DNA of 64,000 nucleotides from Geomonas oryzae (GCF_004117875.1 NZ_RAHW01000007.1:124001-188000); one strand, 5' to 3'. Counted from the stretch's first letter, positions 36,601 through 50,221 are shown. Program-made: numbers and translations. The notes: generated from the sequence alone by a model not told the origin.

Positions 36601-38215
36601 GGGCGTAGGCCTCGTGTCGCCGCCGCCGCACCATGACATCTACTCCATCGAGGACCTCGCGGAGCTGATCCACGACCTGAAGAACGCGAACCGCCGCGCG
36701 AGGATCAGCGTGAAGCTCGTCTCCGAGGTCGGCGTCGGCACCATCGCGGCCGGCGTGGCCAAGGCGCACGCCGACGTCGTGCTCATCTCGGGCTACGACG
36801 GCGGCACCGGCGCCTCCCCGCTCTCCTCGATCAAGCACGCCGGTCTCCCCTGGGAGCTGGGTCTTGCCGAGACGCACCAAACGCTCGTGCTCAACAACCT
36901 TAGAAGCCGCATCATCGTCGAGGTCGACGGCCAGTTGAAGACCGGCCGCGACGTCGCCATCGCGGCGCTTTTGGGCGCCGAGGAGTTCGGCTTCGCCACC
37001 GCGCCGCTCGTGACACTCGGCTGCGTCATGATGCGCGTCTGCCACAGCAACACCTGCCCGGCCGGCGTCGCGACGCAGGACCCGGAACTCAGGAAGAACT
37101 TCTCCGGCAAGCCCGAGTACGTGGTGAACTACATGCGCTTCATCGCGCAGGAGGTGCGCGAGATCATGGCCGAGCTCGGCTTCCGCACCTTCAACGAGAT
37201 GGTCGGACGCGCAAACCGTCTGGAGCCCAAGCGCGCCGTCGCCCACTGGAAGGCGCAGGGGCTCGACTTCAGCAACGTGCTGTACCAGCCGAAGATGGCG
37301 GTCAACGGCAGCCGCTACTGCGTCGAGAGCCAGGACCACGGTCTCGAGAAGTCCCTCGACATGAAGAAGCTCCTCGACATCTGCAAGCCGGCCATCGAGA
37401 AGGGCGAGAAGGTGAGCGCCGAGCTCACTATCACCAACGTGGACCGCGTGGCGGGCACCATCGTCGGCAACGAAGTCACCCGCGCCTTCGGCGCCGAAGG
37501 GCTCCCCGACGACACCATCAGGCTCAAGTTCCACGGCTCCGCCGGCCAGAGCTTCGGCGCCTTCATTCCCAAGGGGATGACCCTGGAACTTGCAGGCGAC
37601 GCGAACGACTACGTCGGCAAGGGCTTGAGCGGCGGCACCATCGTCGTCTACCCGCCCGACGGCTCGCCGTTCAAGGCGGAAGAGAACATCATCGCCGGCA
37701 ACGTCGCCTTCTACGGCGCCACGAGCGGCACCGCCTACATAAGCGGCATCGCAGGCGAGCGCTTCTGCGTCAGGAACTCGGGCGTAAACGCGGTCGTTGA
37801 AGGGGTCGGCGACCACGGCTGCGAGTACATGACCGGCGGCATCGTCGTCGTCCTCGGTGAGACAGGAAGGAACTTCGCGGCAGGTATGAGCGGCGGGGTC
37901 GCCTACGTCCTCGACAGCGCTGGGGACTTCAAGGAGCGCTGCAACACCGAGATGGTGAAGCTGGAGCTCTTGGAAGAGCAGGACCTCGAGACCCTCAAGG
38001 AGATGATCTCCCAGCACGCGAAGAGGACCGGCAGCGCCCGCGCCACCCGCATCCTGCACGACTGGAAAACCCACGCCCACAAGTTCGTCAAGGTCATGCC
38101 GACGGACTACAAGCGGGTGCTTCTGGCCATCGAGCGCGCGAAGGCTGCGGGCCTTACCGGCGACGACGCCCTTGCGGCGGCCTTCGAGGAGAACGCCAAG
38201 CAGGCGGCGCACTAA
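33632..38215 (+). CDS. gltB: Glutamate synthase, large subunit
   Basis: The protein is 1527 residues, the usual length. The class II amidotransferase domain starts at Cys22 ([11 protein letters not shown]) after a short propeptide; Cys22 would become the N-terminal nucleophile. The central and FMN-binding synthase domains follow, with '[32 protein letters not shown]' (in part), the 3Fe-4S cysteines in '[18 protein letters not shown]' and the C-terminal beta-helix domain rich in GXXXG repeats. It transfers the amide of glutamine to 2-oxoglutarate, producing glutamate in the cytoplasm. It is followed by gltD 39 nt downstream, so the two form an operon behind a -24/-12 promoter. Confidence 0.98.
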   Translation: MKTIGLPKKQGMYDPQFEHDACGVGFVTNIKGKKSHEIVKQAITVLENLDHRGAVGSEHNTGDGAGILIQIPDAFFRKACPELGFELPAPGEYGVAMLFTSPEATERSAAKHVFQRIISEEGVEVIGWREVPTDNSSLGDTAKAGEPLVRQIFFKRDASCADEDAFNRKLYLVNQRAIHEIRDEEVDPYWYVASISTRTIVYKGMLMPAQLDQYYPELRDEAVESAIAVVHSRFSTNTFPSWDRAHPYHYLAHNGEINTLRGNVNWMHARQSMFNSELFGDDIKKLLPVINTNGSDSAMFDNCLELLLMTGRTLPHAVMMMVPEPWENHETMSKEKRAFYEYHSCLMEPWDGPAALTFTDGRIIGAVLDRNGLRPCRYYLTDDDLVIMASEAGVLPVSPAKVIKKGRLQPGKMFLIDTEQGRIIPDEEIKNDLATAKPYADWVKVNHHLLADLPKAAKTQAEEESPLVQRQKAFGYTFEDQETIIGPMATSGVQPLGSMGTDTPLAVLSEKPQLLYSYFKQLFAQVTNPPIDPIREEIITATAVRIGSESNLLKPSATSARVIRLEHPILTNEDVEKIRNLDRPGFKTATLSLLFKAADGAEGMEKALESLFSSAIRHIEMGTTILILSDRGVNEEYAALPALLAVAGLHHHLIRTATRTHASLILESGEPREVHHFAVLLGYGVTAINPYLAFESIDDMIKEGMLTGIDYKTGVKNFVKASIKGIVKTMAKMGISTIQSYRGAQICEAVGLHQSLIDKYFTWTPSRIGGIDLDGIAQELLQRHKKAYPHRVPADPTLDPGGQYQWRKEGEEHLFNPLTIQALQKATRTNDYKEFKVFSQLIDEQNERLYTLRGLLDFNTEIRIPVPIEEVESVDEIVKRFKTGAMSYGSISQEAHEALAIAMNRIGGRSNTGEGGEDPERFTWTNELGDSKNSAIKQVASGRFGVTSNYLTNAAELQIKLAQGAKPGEGGELPGHKVYPWVAKTRHTTPGVGLVSPPPHHDIYSIEDLAELIHDLKNANRRARISVKLVSEVGVGTIAAGVAKAHADVVLISGYDGGTGASPLSSIKHAGLPWELGLAETHQTLVLNNLRSRIIVEVDGQLKTGRDVAIAALLGAEEFGFATAPLVTLGCVMMRVCHSNTCPAGVATQDPELRKNFSGKPEYVVNYMRFIAQEVREIMAELGFRTFNEMVGRANRLEPKRAVAHWKAQGLDFSNVLYQPKMAVNGSRYCVESQDHGLEKSLDMKKLLDICKPAIEKGEKVSAELTITNVDRVAGTIVGNEVTRAFGAEGLPDDTIRLKFHGSAGQSFGAFIPKGMTLELAGDANDYVGKGLSGGTIVVYPPDGSPFKAEENIIAGNVAFYGATSGTAYISGIAGERFCVRNSGVNAVVEGVGDHGCEYMTGGIVVVLGETGRNFAAGMSGGVAYVLDSAGDFKERCNTEMVKLELLEEQDLETLKEMISQHAKRTGSARATRILHDWKTHAHKFVKVMPTDYKRVLLAIERAKAAGLTGDDALAAAFEENAKQAAH

Positions 38216-38254
38216 AAAAGCAGATCAACTGATTTCTTCAGATAGGAAATAGCT

Positions 38255-39736
<1,482 letters not shown>

Positions 39737-39759
39737 CGGCCTCTTCCGATAATGCGACA

Positions 39760-39795
39760 AAAGGCACTTGGGGTTTCCCCAAGTGCCTTTTTTTG
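39760..39795 (+). terminator. Intrinsic terminator of gltBD
   Basis: AAAGGCACTTGGGG, TTTC, CCCCAAGTGCCTTTTTTT. Confidence 0.95.
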
Positions 39796-39854
39796 TTCTT
39801 CATGGAGTTCCAGAGCAACGCGTGTCCTCACTTGCTGAAAGCGGTGGCCTTAAA

Positions 39855-39922
39855 GCTCCCCCCTTTGCAAAGGGGGAGCCTGTCCCCCGCAGCCTTGGCG
39901 AAGAGGGAACAGGGGGGATTTG
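39855..39922. repeat. Dispersed hairpin repeat copy with internal insertion
   Basis: GCTCCCCCCTTTGCAAAGGGGGAGC (39855-39879) is followed by a C-rich segment and AGGGGGGATTTG (reverse of AAATCCCCC). The spacing is longer than in the other copies, so about 25 bp are inserted in it. Confidence 0.65.
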
Positions 39923-39954
39923 CCTTTGGCCCTGGGCTAGGGGGACATGAACTA

Positions 39955-39984
39955 GGGGGACAGGCACCTGCGGAGCCAGTCCCC
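39955..39984. repeat. Short imperfect inverted repeat
   Basis: GGGGGACAGGCACCTGCGGAGCCAGTCCCC contains GGGGAC/GTCCCC arms around GGCACCTGCGGAGCC. It lies just beyond the katG stop and may act as a terminator-like hairpin. Confidence 0.5.
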
Positions 39985-39998
39985 TGCCCTGCGGCCGA

Positions 39999-42290
<2,292 letters not shown>

Positions 42291-42429
42291 CTAGCGTGCT
42301 AGCGGAAGGCAAAAGGGGTATGAGACATTGCGGTGAGTTAACGCCACAGTCATTGCTGAGAAAAAGATTCGGCATCCTGCCGGCCCGACAGTTACAGCAG
42401 GAGAGGTTAACATCGAGAGGGGATGAGCA

Positions 42430-42750
42430 TCATGGCCGCCACCGGTAGCGCTCCAGGCTGATGCGCCCGCACCGGTCGAAGACGACTCCCTCCGCCTCAA
42501 GACGCAGGCGCTGCACGCGGTCCCCTTCACTCCCCCCTGAGCGCAGGCTGATCTCACCCTTTGCGTTCACCACGCGATGCCAGGGAAGCGACGGGGCGGC
42601 AGCCGCATGCAGGGCGTACCCCACCTGGCGCGCCCTCCCCGGCAGGCCGGCCAGAAGCGCCACCTGTCCGTAGGTGGCCACCTTCCCCTTCGGGATCGCG
42701 GCGACGACGGCGTAAATGCGGCTGTAGTTCGAAACGCTGATGTTTTTCAT
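42430..42750 (-). CDS. Alkyltransferase-like (ATL) DNA-binding protein
   Basis: The protein is 106 residues and matches the DNA-binding domain of O6-methylguanine-DNA methyltransferases: 'IPKGKVATYGQVALLAGLPGRARQVGYAL' (in part) and 'LPWHRVVNAKGEISL'. The methyl-accepting PCHR is PWHR, so the active-site cysteine is tryptophan and the protein cannot transfer alkyl groups. Such ATL proteins (YbaZ type) flip and mark damaged bases for nucleotide excision repair. It is transcribed in the same direction as the glycosyltransferase gene 64 nt upstream, possibly as a pair. Confidence 0.92.
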   Translation of the reverse strand: MKNISVSNYSRIYAVVAAIPKGKVATYGQVALLAGLPGRARQVGYALHAAAAPSLPWHRVVNAKGEISLRSGGSEGDRVQRLRLEAEGVVFDRCGRISLERYRWRP

Positions 42751-42814
42751 GGGAGAGCGTGCCGTAAAGGCGACTTCCGGGGAGACTGCCGCAGCAGCCT
42801 TTAAAGCGGCAATT

Positions 42815-43498
42815 TTACCGCAGCAGGTTGTACTTCAGGATGCAGCGGAGGGCGGACACGCCGTCCTTCCAGTCGATCTTCTTCCCTTCCTTGTAGGTTC
42901 TGCCGGAATAGGAAATCCCCACCTCGTAGATCCTGACATCCAGCTTCGCCACCTTCGCCGTAATCTCCGGCTCGAAGCCGAAGCGGTCTTCCTCAACCGT
43001 TATGCGCTCCAGCACCTCCCTGCGGAAGACCTTGTAGCACGTCTCCATGTCGGTCAGGTTCAGGTTGGTCAGCATGTTCGAAAGAAGGGTCAGCAACGTG
43101 TTGCCCACCATGTGCCAGAAGAACAGGACACGGCGGTATTCGCCGGTGGTGAAACGGGAACCGTAGACCACGTCCGCCTTCCCCTCAAGGATCGGCTGGA
43201 TCAGGCGTGGATACTGCTGGGGGTCGTATTCCAGGTCCGCATCCTGGATGATGACGATATCGCCGTTAGCTGCGCCGAAACCGGTGCGCAGCGCGGCCCC
43301 CTTGCCGCGGTTGCGGTCATGAAAGTAAATGCGGGTGCTTTCGTCGGCCAGGTCGGCGAGGATCTCTCTCGTTCCGTCCGTGGAACAGTCGTCGACGCAG
43401 ATTATTTCCTTGTCGAGATCGACGGCGCGGACGCGCTCCAGGATCGCTGCGATCGTGTTCACTTCATTGTAGACGGGGATGACGATGGATAACTTCAT
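42815..43498 (-). CDS. Family 2 glycosyltransferase (polyprenol-phosphate hexose synthase type)
   Basis: The protein is 227 residues. It has the GT-A core: 'IVIPVYNEVNTIAAILERV', the DDCSTDGT nucleotide-binding motif, QDADLEYDP as the DXD-type metal motif and 'VVYGSRF'. There is no membrane helix at the C-terminus, so it resembles dolichol-phosphate mannose synthase of the soluble type. It probably charges a polyprenol phosphate with a sugar. The divergent neighbour (44051) is a GT-C type membrane protein that could use such a lipid-linked sugar, which is a plausible but unproven pairing. Confidence 0.92.
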   Translation of the reverse strand: MKLSIVIPVYNEVNTIAAILERVRAVDLDKEIICVDDCSTDGTREILADLADESTRIYFHDRNRGKGAALRTGFGAANGDIVIIQDADLEYDPQQYPRLIQPILEGKADVVYGSRFTTGEYRRVLFFWHMVGNTLLTLLSNMLTNLNLTDMETCYKVFRREVLERITVEEDRFGFEPEITAKVAKLDVRIYEVGISYSGRTYKEGKKIDWKDGVSALRCILKYNLLR

Positions 43499-44050
43499 CT
43501 GATCTTTCCACTGGTTCGAGTCGATCGATCCTGCCGAAGAGTGACGAAGATGGAGTCGAGGGAGAGGCGGCACCGATTGCGTGTACTTTGCGCGCATCCC
43601 TGAATGAGGCATGCAGGTTCCGGCATGCTAGACCAAACTAAGTCTCAGGTCAAGCAAGGATGTCTGTCAAAACAGGCCTTTTACTCAATAAAATGTCTTG
43701 GTAAGAATAAACCTCGCACCCCACCGGCATTGATCCTACGCGTTGTTTTTGTACTACCTACACAGGCATTTTGCCGTCCTACAAAGACCTTCCTGACACT
43801 CGACAATGACCGGCAACACCCCAGAATAGATGCATTTCCCATAAAAAATCATGTTGTCAAACAACAGTCACAGGATGTACATTTGCGATATTCGCCCGAC
43901 AGCCACATGGCCGGGCATCTGCCGTCGAAATCAGGGTCGCGCCCCGGAAAGCAGCCCCTCCCCATTGCCTCCTCCAGACTGCCCCATTCCGCAGATCGCC
44001 CTGTTTTATATGAAATGCAATTTGGTCCCTCAGGCAAAGGAGGATTTGCG
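43499..44050. other. Divergent intergenic region
   Basis: The stretch is noticeably AT-richer than its surroundings, especially 43660-43880, as expected for divergent promoters. No gene, terminator or known regulatory element could be assigned. Upstream in-frame codons before the ATG at 44051 have no ribosome binding site. Confidence 0.4.
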
Positions 44051-45862
44051 ATGCGGCGTCTGCTTGCTGTTTCCATCGTGCTCACCATCGTCACCGCCAC
44101 GGTGTACTACCAAGTCCATGGCTTCGAATTCATCAATCTGGACGACGACCTCTACGTAACGCACAACCTCATGGTGCAAAGGGGGCTCACCTGGGCGAAC
44201 CTGCTATGGGCCTTCACCTCGTTCAACAACCAGGCAGGTTTCTGGCACCCCATCACATGGCTGTCCCACATGACCGACGTCTCGTTATACGGCATGAGCG
44301 CGGGGGGGCATCACCTGACCAGCCTCTTCATCCACATCCTCTGCTCATTGCTGCTGTTGGTCCTGCTTTTCCGCACCACCGGCGCATTCTGGCGCAGCGC
44401 CTTCGTGGCTGCCATGTTTGCCCTCCATCCTCTTCGCGTCGAATCGGTTGCCTGGGTTGCTGAACGAAAGGACGTTCTCAACGCTCTTTTCTGGTTCAGC
44501 GCACTCATCTGCTACTCCAGGTACGTGGCGGTAGGAAGGAAGGCATGGTACGCCTTGGCGCTGGTCGCCTTTGCCTTGGGGCTCATGTCAAAGCCCATGG
44601 CGGTTACCCTGCCCCTGGCGATGCTCCTGATGGACTTCTGGCCGCTGGGCCGTTACCAAGGAGTGACGGGAGCGAGGGAACATTGGCTGAGACTTTGGAC
44701 CATGGCCAAGGAGAAGATCCCTTTCTTCCTACTTTCGGCCGCAGTCGCTGTACTGACCGTCTCTACCCAGAACACGGCGGAAGCCACCAAGCTCACCTAC
44801 AACACGTCGGTCTTCTTCAGGATCGAAAACGCGCTCACGTCATACATCGCCTACATCCTGAAAACACTTTGGCCGGCCAACCTCGCCATCTACTACCCCT
44901 ACCCGCTCTCCATACCGCTCTGGAAACCGTTACTTTCCCTCTTCGTGCTCGTCTTCTGTTCCTGCCTCTTTTGGCGAAAGCGCAACGACCATCCCTACCT
45001 CCTCACCGGGTGGCTCTGGTTCATTCTCACGCTCACCCCCGTGATAGGCCTGATCCAGGCAGGCAACCAGTCGATGGCCGACCGCTTCAGCTACATCCCG
45101 GGAACCGGCCTTTTCATAATGATGGCGTGGGGAGTCCCCCGCCTCACGGCACGACTCCCAAAGACAGCCCGCCTCCTTCCAGCCGCAGCCGGCGTCGCAC
45201 TGGTGGCGGCCATGCTGTTGACATATCGGCAGCTGGAATTCTGGAAGGACAGCGTCACGGTTTTACAGCGTGCCGTAAGCGTCACCAGCCGCAACATCCT
45301 TGCCCATCACAACCTGGGCGCCGCCTATGCAGCCAAAGGGGAACTCGACAAGGCAATCGCCGAGTACAAGGAGGCTTTGTCCTTAAGTCCGGGCTACGCC
45401 GACGCCCATTACAACCTCGCGCTGGCACTGGAATGGAAAGGGGAACTTTTAGACGCGGCGAGCGAGTACGAAAGGTGCCTTGCCATCAACGCGAACGACG
45501 TAGCGGCCCGGTACCATCATGCCCTGGTCCTGCAGGATATGGGGAAGCTGGAACAGGCTGCGGCTGAATACGGAAGGGTGGTGAGCGTCGAACCGGAGAA
45601 TGCGGATGCCTTTTACAATCTGGGAGCTGTCTACTCGAAGCAGGGCGCCATCGAGCAGGCCATGCGCATGTACCGGAAGACGCTGGCCTTGAACCCCGGA
45701 TTCGTAGCGGCGCACAACAATTTGGGCATCGCCCTCGCCAAGGCAGGACGACTGAACGAGGCAGTAGGGGAGTTCCAGGCCGCTTTGGCCCTGGATGCGA
45801 ACAATGCCGAGGCGCGTCAAAACCTTGCCCGCGCCGTTGCGTTGAAAGAAAGGGGGAAATAG
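44051..45862 (+). CDS. GT-C type membrane glycosyltransferase-like protein with C-terminal TPR repeats
   Basis: The protein is 603 residues; AAAGGAGG 7 nt upstream fixes the start. The N-terminal half has about ten hydrophobic segments and an acidic motif in the first loop (NLDDDLYVTHN), like protein O-mannosyltransferase (PMT/TMTC) enzymes. 'HPLRVESVAWVAERKD' and 'SMADRFSYIP' are family-typical. The C-terminal ~200 residues contain five TPR units (for example 'AHHNLGAAYAAKGELDKAIAEYKEAL', 'AHNNLGIALAKAGRLNEAV'). It likely transfers a sugar from a polyprenol phosphate to proteins at the outer face of the membrane; acceptor unknown. Confidence 0.85.
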   Translation: MRRLLAVSIVLTIVTATVYYQVHGFEFINLDDDLYVTHNLMVQRGLTWANLLWAFTSFNNQAGFWHPITWLSHMTDVSLYGMSAGGHHLTSLFIHILCSLLLLVLLFRTTGAFWRSAFVAAMFALHPLRVESVAWVAERKDVLNALFWFSALICYSRYVAVGRKAWYALALVAFALGLMSKPMAVTLPLAMLLMDFWPLGRYQGVTGAREHWLRLWTMAKEKIPFFLLSAAVAVLTVSTQNTAEATKLTYNTSVFFRIENALTSYIAYILKTLWPANLAIYYPYPLSIPLWKPLLSLFVLVFCSCLFWRKRNDHPYLLTGWLWFILTLTPVIGLIQAGNQSMADRFSYIPGTGLFIMMAWGVPRLTARLPKTARLLPAAAGVALVAAMLLTYRQLEFWKDSVTVLQRAVSVTSRNILAHHNLGAAYAAKGELDKAIAEYKEALSLSPGYADAHYNLALALEWKGELLDAASEYERCLAINANDVAARYHHALVLQDMGKLEQAAAEYGRVVSVEPENADAFYNLGAVYSKQGAIEQAMRMYRKTLALNPGFVAAHNNLGIALAKAGRLNEAVGEFQAALALDANNAEARQNLARAVALKERGK

Positions 45863-45866
45863 AAAA

Positions 45867-46526
45867 TCAGTCAGGCTCCTCCACGTTCATACGGTACGTT
45901 CCGTACTTGAGGCGGGTCAGCACCTTCTTTTCCAGCATGATCTGGAAGGTAGCGACCACGGTCGGCTTGCTGGCACTCAGCGCCTCCGCAACCTCGTCGT
46001 AGGTGCCGTGGAACAGGTTCTCCTCATCGAGATGGTTGATGACGTACTCCATGATCTCGGCGCGTCTCCCCCCGAGGGTATCGAGAATTCTGAGGACGAA
46101 CGCCTTCTTCTCCGGGCCGTTGCCGGTGTCCCTGCCGGTGGCCACCTTCTCTGTCGCTATGTCGGAAAGCAGTTCGAGCAGGTCGTGGAAGTTGAACGGT
46201 TTCAGAAGGTAGCCGTCCGCCTTGTAGCGAAACGCGTCCAGCAGGTACTCCGACTCCGAATGGGCCGACACCATGACTACGGCGACCGCCGGATCCTTCT
46301 GCTTTATGGCGTTGAGGAGTTCCAGGCCCGACAAGCCGGGCATGCGGATATCGGTGAGCACGATATCCGGGTGATGCTCCTGCAGCGCGGCCAAGGCTTG
46401 GTCGGCGCTACCCACACAGATCGTGTTTTTGCAGAAACTGCTCAGGACCATCTTCATCTGCTCCCGTGCCGTCTCCTCGTCATCAACAAAGAGCACCGTC
46501 ATCTGTTGCAAGGCGGTGACGTTCAT
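45867..46526 (-). CDS. Response regulator with C-terminal winged-helix-like domain
   Basis: The protein is 219 residues. The receiver (about 8-125) has FVDDEET, phosphoacceptor D in VLTDIRMPG, SAHSE and K in LLKPFN. A linker leads to a C-terminal region (about 145-212) with 'EVAEALSASKPTVVATFQIMLEKKVLTRLKYGTYR' (in part), a helix-turn-helix with wing. It overlaps the kinase gene by 4 nt, so the two are a cognate pair. Target genes are unknown; the divergent sulfotransferase cluster at 48840 is a positional candidate only. Confidence 0.9.
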   Translation of the reverse strand: MNVTALQQMTVLFVDDEETAREQMKMVLSSFCKNTICVGSADQALAALQEHHPDIVLTDIRMPGLSGLELLNAIKQKDPAVAVVMVSAHSESEYLLDAFRYKADGYLLKPFNFHDLLELLSDIATEKVATGRDTGNGPEKKAFVLRILDTLGGRRAEIMEYVINHLDEENLFHGTYDEVAEALSASKPTVVATFQIMLEKKVLTRLKYGTYRMNVEEPD

Positions 46527-48262
46527 ATCTGTTTTCCTCCTTCGGTTGTTCTGGCGAACTGCAGGCAGATGCAGGCGCCATAGCGCGTTTCACCATGCAG
46601 TTCAAAGGACCTGTTCTCCGCCCAGACCTTCCCCTCATCGAGATTCTCGACGATCTGGTGGCACAGATACAGTCCCAGTCCTGTGCCGTCTGCCTTGTCC
46701 TTGGTGGTGACATAAGGCTCGAAAATGCGTTTCAGCAGGTGATTGGGAATGCCGCCGCCGTTGTCCTGAAAGGTAACCGTCACCACCCCTCCCCCCTCTT
46801 CGCTGCAGGAGAGCAGTATGACGCGGTCACCTTGCACCATGGAGAGCTGATCGCGCGCATTCAACAGCACGTTTATCGTCAGCTGCACCAGGTCGTTCAC
46901 GAAGCCCATGGTGTAGACCGGCGTCGTGATCCGGTTCTCGATGGTGACCCGGCTCTGCTCCATGACCGGTGCAACCATTGCGATGGCGCGCTCGACGGAA
47001 CTCTGCAGCTCGATCACGGTCCGGCTGCTGCCGGACATAAGCAGCGAACGCCAGTCGTCTATTATGTTCGACATGTACTCGATGTTCTGGTTCGCCTGGG
47101 TGATCTGCTTGTTGAGCATGGCGTCATCCAGTTTGCCGAACTGGTTCTGCAGCCCTATGTTCTGAACGATGAGCGACAGGTTGTAGAGAGGTTGCCGCCA
47201 CTGGTGTCCGATGTGTCCGAGCATTTCCCCGAGAGCGCACTGCTTCGAGCGCTGGGCCAGCATCTTACTCTGATCGGTTATGATACGCTCATATTTTCTG
47301 AAGCCGACCAGGTTGATACAGAGCATGACGCAGGCGGTGATGGCGAAGAACAGCAGCCATGCGTAGAAATAGCCCCAGTGTCTGCTGCGCAGCTCCGTCA
47401 TGTCGTAGGCGACAAGATATTTGCCGACTTCGCGACCTCCGTTGTCTCTCAGTACCTGCGACGTACTCACCAGGTAATACTTGTCGCCGATTTGGATGTC
47501 GTTTTTCGTCCGTCTGAAATCGATCCTTTCTTTGAACTGGTTGAAAAACTCTGCGTCATTGGCCTGCAGCCTTTTGTAATAATCGTAAACGAACTCCGCG
47601 GAGTCCGTCTTGCTGCTCCTGTCGAGTTCGAGCAATTTCCCCTTGGAGAAGATCGCCGTCCTGACGTCGTGCAAAAACCATTTGAGATTGTAGTGGAAAA
47701 AAGACAGGTCGACACCTATCTCGATCGTTCCGACCACATCTGACCGAGCGTCCCGCACCGGAAGAACGGTGCAGAAATAGAGGGGAACGATGTTGGTTTC
47801 ATACCCGTAGGTATATTTCTTGGTAGCGAAGACCTCTTTGCCGACCACGGGTCTGAATGTCTCAGGGGCGTGGGGGATCGACGGCGGGGTCATGTGATAC
47901 ATGAGTTTTCCAGCAGCGTCATAGATCAGCACCGAGATGACCGGTACGTACCGCTTGCCGAAGTCCTGAAAAATGGGTTCAGCCGCCTTCTCAAAGGCTT
48001 CCGCGTCGCCTGCCTTCAACAGTTCAGCGAAGCGTTTCTCTTTTGCGATGACGCTTACGTAGTTGACCAGGCGCGAGCAGAGATACTCGGATTCGCTGTC
48101 GTGCGCGTTCTTGATGAAGGTATTAATCTTGTTGGCGAAATAGGCGTAATCGGAAGTCCTTTTGTGCAGGTCCATCAAGGAAAAGAAGCAGAACATGCAG
48201 AAGAGCAGGACATAGGTGACTATAACGATACGGCTTTTGCTCGCTTCGAGAAATTGCTTCAT
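46523..48262 (-). CDS. Membrane sensor histidine kinase
   Basis: The protein is 579 residues. A TM helix (about 10-32) and a second (about 298-320) enclose a ~265-residue Cache-like sensor with a typical PAS-fold ending (GYETNIVPLYFCTVLPV, VVGTIEIGVDLSFF). The H-box is the variant GHIGHQWRQPLYNL; the ATPase domain shows INVLLNARDQL, FQDNGGGIP and GTGLGLYLCHQIVE. There is no PAS or receiver. The response regulator follows with a 4-nt overlap. The gap upstream (48263-48839) separates it from the divergent dsbA-like cluster. Confidence 0.93.
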   Translation of the reverse strand: MKQFLEASKSRIVIVTYVLLFCMFCFFSLMDLHKRTSDYAYFANKINTFIKNAHDSESEYLCSRLVNYVSVIAKEKRFAELLKAGDAEAFEKAAEPIFQDFGKRYVPVISVLIYDAAGKLMYHMTPPSIPHAPETFRPVVGKEVFATKKYTYGYETNIVPLYFCTVLPVRDARSDVVGTIEIGVDLSFFHYNLKWFLHDVRTAIFSKGKLLELDRSSKTDSAEFVYDYYKRLQANDAEFFNQFKERIDFRRTKNDIQIGDKYYLVSTSQVLRDNGGREVGKYLVAYDMTELRSRHWGYFYAWLLFFAITACVMLCINLVGFRKYERIITDQSKMLAQRSKQCALGEMLGHIGHQWRQPLYNLSLIVQNIGLQNQFGKLDDAMLNKQITQANQNIEYMSNIIDDWRSLLMSGSSRTVIELQSSVERAIAMVAPVMEQSRVTIENRITTPVYTMGFVNDLVQLTINVLLNARDQLSMVQGDRVILLSCSEEGGGVVTVTFQDNGGGIPNHLLKRIFEPYVTTKDKADGTGLGLYLCHQIVENLDEGKVWAENRSFELHGETRYGACICLQFARTTEGGKQI

Positions 48263-48594
48263 TGAGGCACCCTCGTCAAAACTGTTAGTACCAGCGTTGC
48301 CCGTTTACAGCCCACCCTCCCGCAAGGGGTGGGGGGACTTGTGACTGCACTTGAAACCAATTTAGTTTACTTCAATATCACAAACGCTGTAAACCTACAA
48401 CTCCAAAAGCCCATCAAGCTTCTCCTGCCGCCCCCTGCCCCAACTCATCAAGCGTTTTCCTGCCACAACGCAACCTCCATGCATCACTGAACTTTAGCGA
48501 TCTCACCGACGCTCACCTTCCTGACCAATACAGCAGGCGGACTGCATGGCACGGACCGGCGGCGACGGCAGTAAAAAAAATTGTAAAAAAATGC

Positions 48595-48623
48595 TTGACG
48601 TCCAGCTTTTGGTTTTGCTAAAT
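48595..48623 (+). promoter_or_regulatory. Sigma-70 type promoter of the DsbA/sulfotransferase cluster
   Basis: TTGACG (48595-48600), 17-nt spacer and CTAAAT (48618-48623) preceded by TTTTG. It lies 217 nt before the first gene, giving a long leader. The stretch 48263-48839 is AT-rich around the promoter; no gene or known riboswitch was recognised in the leader. Confidence 0.65.
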
Positions 48624-48839
48624 AAACCAAAAAGCAAAATATGACACCAAAAGAAACCATCAAAGGCAATCAACAGCATAAATCGGCAAAACGGTTCACG
48701 ACAACAGCATAAACACGGTGAGGGCTATCACCAACCCGGCACCAGGAGGAAAGGAGGGAGACACCGCATCACATGTCAAACGAGACCGAACGAGGCCAGG
48801 AACAGCACTAACAACCATAAGTCACAAAGGAGAGAGATC

Positions 48840-49502
48840 ATGTTGAAATTCGTCAAAACAATCGCCAAGAGTTTAGCCATGGTAACCCTTTTCGCAGCAA
48901 CCAGCTTCGCCTTCACCGAGGGAACCGACTACGTGAAGCTCGCGAAACCGATCCCGAACGCCCAGGGTACCCTGATCAAGGTGTTCAGCTACGACTGCCC
49001 CTTCTGCTACAAGTACGACAAAAAGATCACTCCGAACCTCGTTCCCAAGCTGCCGAGCGATCTCAAGTTCCGCCCCTTCCATCTGAAGACCAAAGGTAAA
49101 TACGGCGTCCAGGGTAGCGAGCTTTTCGCAGTGCTGCTCTTAAAGGACCAGAAGGCCGGCCTCTCCGACCGCGATCTTTACACCGAAAAATCCCTGCTTA
49201 AAAAAGCGAAGATGGCCTACTACACCGCCTACCACGACAAGAAAGAACGCTGGGATGCGGGCCCCGACGCCTACCTGAAGACCGGTCTCGACGCAGTCGG
49301 CATGTCCAAGGCAGAGTTCGACAAGGCGAAAGCGGATCCCAAGGTCAAGGCGCTCTTGAAAGAGTGGGACCAGTCCTATGACGTCGCCAAAGTTCAGGGC
49401 GTTCCCGGCTTCGTCGTCAACGGCAAGTACCTCGTCATGACCAAGAGCATCACCTCCATAGACGGCATGCTGAAGCTCATCAACGAGCTCAAGACCAAAT
49501 AA
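48840..49502 (+). CDS. Periplasmic DsbA-like thiol oxidase (DsbL type)
   Basis: The protein is 220 residues with a signal peptide (SLAMVTLFAATSFA). Thioredoxin fold with inserted helical domain; active site C-P-F-C in 'VFSYDCPFCYKYDKK'; the cis-Pro loop is 'VQGVPGFVVNGKYLV'. AAAGGAGAGAG lies about 7 nt before the ATG. It is followed 11 nt later by a DsbB-family protein and then by arylsulfate sulfotransferase. In enterobacteria the order dsbL-dsbI-assT is known, where DsbL oxidises AssT, so this is the likely substrate. The role is inferred from the order; the thiol oxidase fold is secure. Confidence 0.93.
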   Translation: MLKFVKTIAKSLAMVTLFAATSFAFTEGTDYVKLAKPIPNAQGTLIKVFSYDCPFCYKYDKKITPNLVPKLPSDLKFRPFHLKTKGKYGVQGSELFAVLLLKDQKAGLSDRDLYTEKSLLKKAKMAYYTAYHDKKERWDAGPDAYLKTGLDAVGMSKAEFDKAKADPKVKALLKEWDQSYDVAKVQGVPGFVVNGKYLVMTKSITSIDGMLKLINELKTK

Positions 49503-49513
49503 GGAGACGCGTC

Positions 49514-50221
49514 GTGAAACTCTCAGAAATGATCGGCAACTTCAGGTCTGACCCGGCAGGAACCATCAGCAATTGGCAGGACAAGCGGTTTCTCTGGATC
49601 TTCATGGCGGCACTCAGCCTGTTCATGGTCATCCTGGCCCACTCCGTGTTTCAGATCTGGCTCTACATGAGGCCCTGCGAGCAGTGCGTGTACATAAGGC
49701 TTGCCTTCTTCGCCATGGCCTTCGGCGGCATCCTCGCGGCAATAAAGCCCTCAAACGCGGGATTGAAGATCGTCGGCTACCTGTTCGCCATCTGGGGAAG
49801 CTTCAAGGGTGTGCTCTACAGCATAAAGCTGAACAAGATCCACCACGCCGCCCACAGCGACGACCTCTTCGGCGTGCAGGGGTGCTCCCCGGAGCCCACC
49901 TTCCCGTTCCACCTGCCGCTGGACAAGTGGTCTCCGGAATGGTTCAAGCCGACGGGCGACTGCGGCTACGACAACCCGATCATTCCCGACGGGGCGCAGC
50001 TTAGCTCCATGCAGAAGGCCATCACCGACTTCTACTCCGAAGGGTGGTACCTCTGGCCTCCCGCACACTTCATGAACATGGCGCAGTGCACCGTCATCAC
50101 CTTCGGCGTCATCCTCCTGGCCCTGCTGGTAGCGGCAGGCTGCTGGGTCGTCACCCTGGTGCGCAAGCGCCAAGCCGCGGCACACGTGGAAACTTCGAGC
50201 TACACCGGCAAGTTGGCATAA
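49514..50221 (+). CDS. DsbB/DsbI-like inner-membrane thiol oxidase
   Basis: The protein is 235 residues with four to five TM segments. The start is GTG at 49514 behind AAGGAG. The quinone-linked CXXC is in 'MRPCEQCVYIRLAFF', after the first TM; the second redox pair lies in the long periplasmic loop ('FGVQGCSPEPTF' and 'PTGDCGYDN'). This extended loop is characteristic of DsbI rather than DsbB. It should re-oxidise the preceding DsbA-like protein and pass electrons to quinone. Confidence 0.9.
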   Translation: MKLSEMIGNFRSDPAGTISNWQDKRFLWIFMAALSLFMVILAHSVFQIWLYMRPCEQCVYIRLAFFAMAFGGILAAIKPSNAGLKIVGYLFAIWGSFKGVLYSIKLNKIHHAAHSDDLFGVQGCSPEPTFPFHLPLDKWSPEWFKPTGDCGYDNPIIPDGAQLSSMQKAITDFYSEGWYLWPPAHFMNMAQCTVITFGVILLALLVAAGCWVVTLVRKRQAAAHVETSSYTGKLA

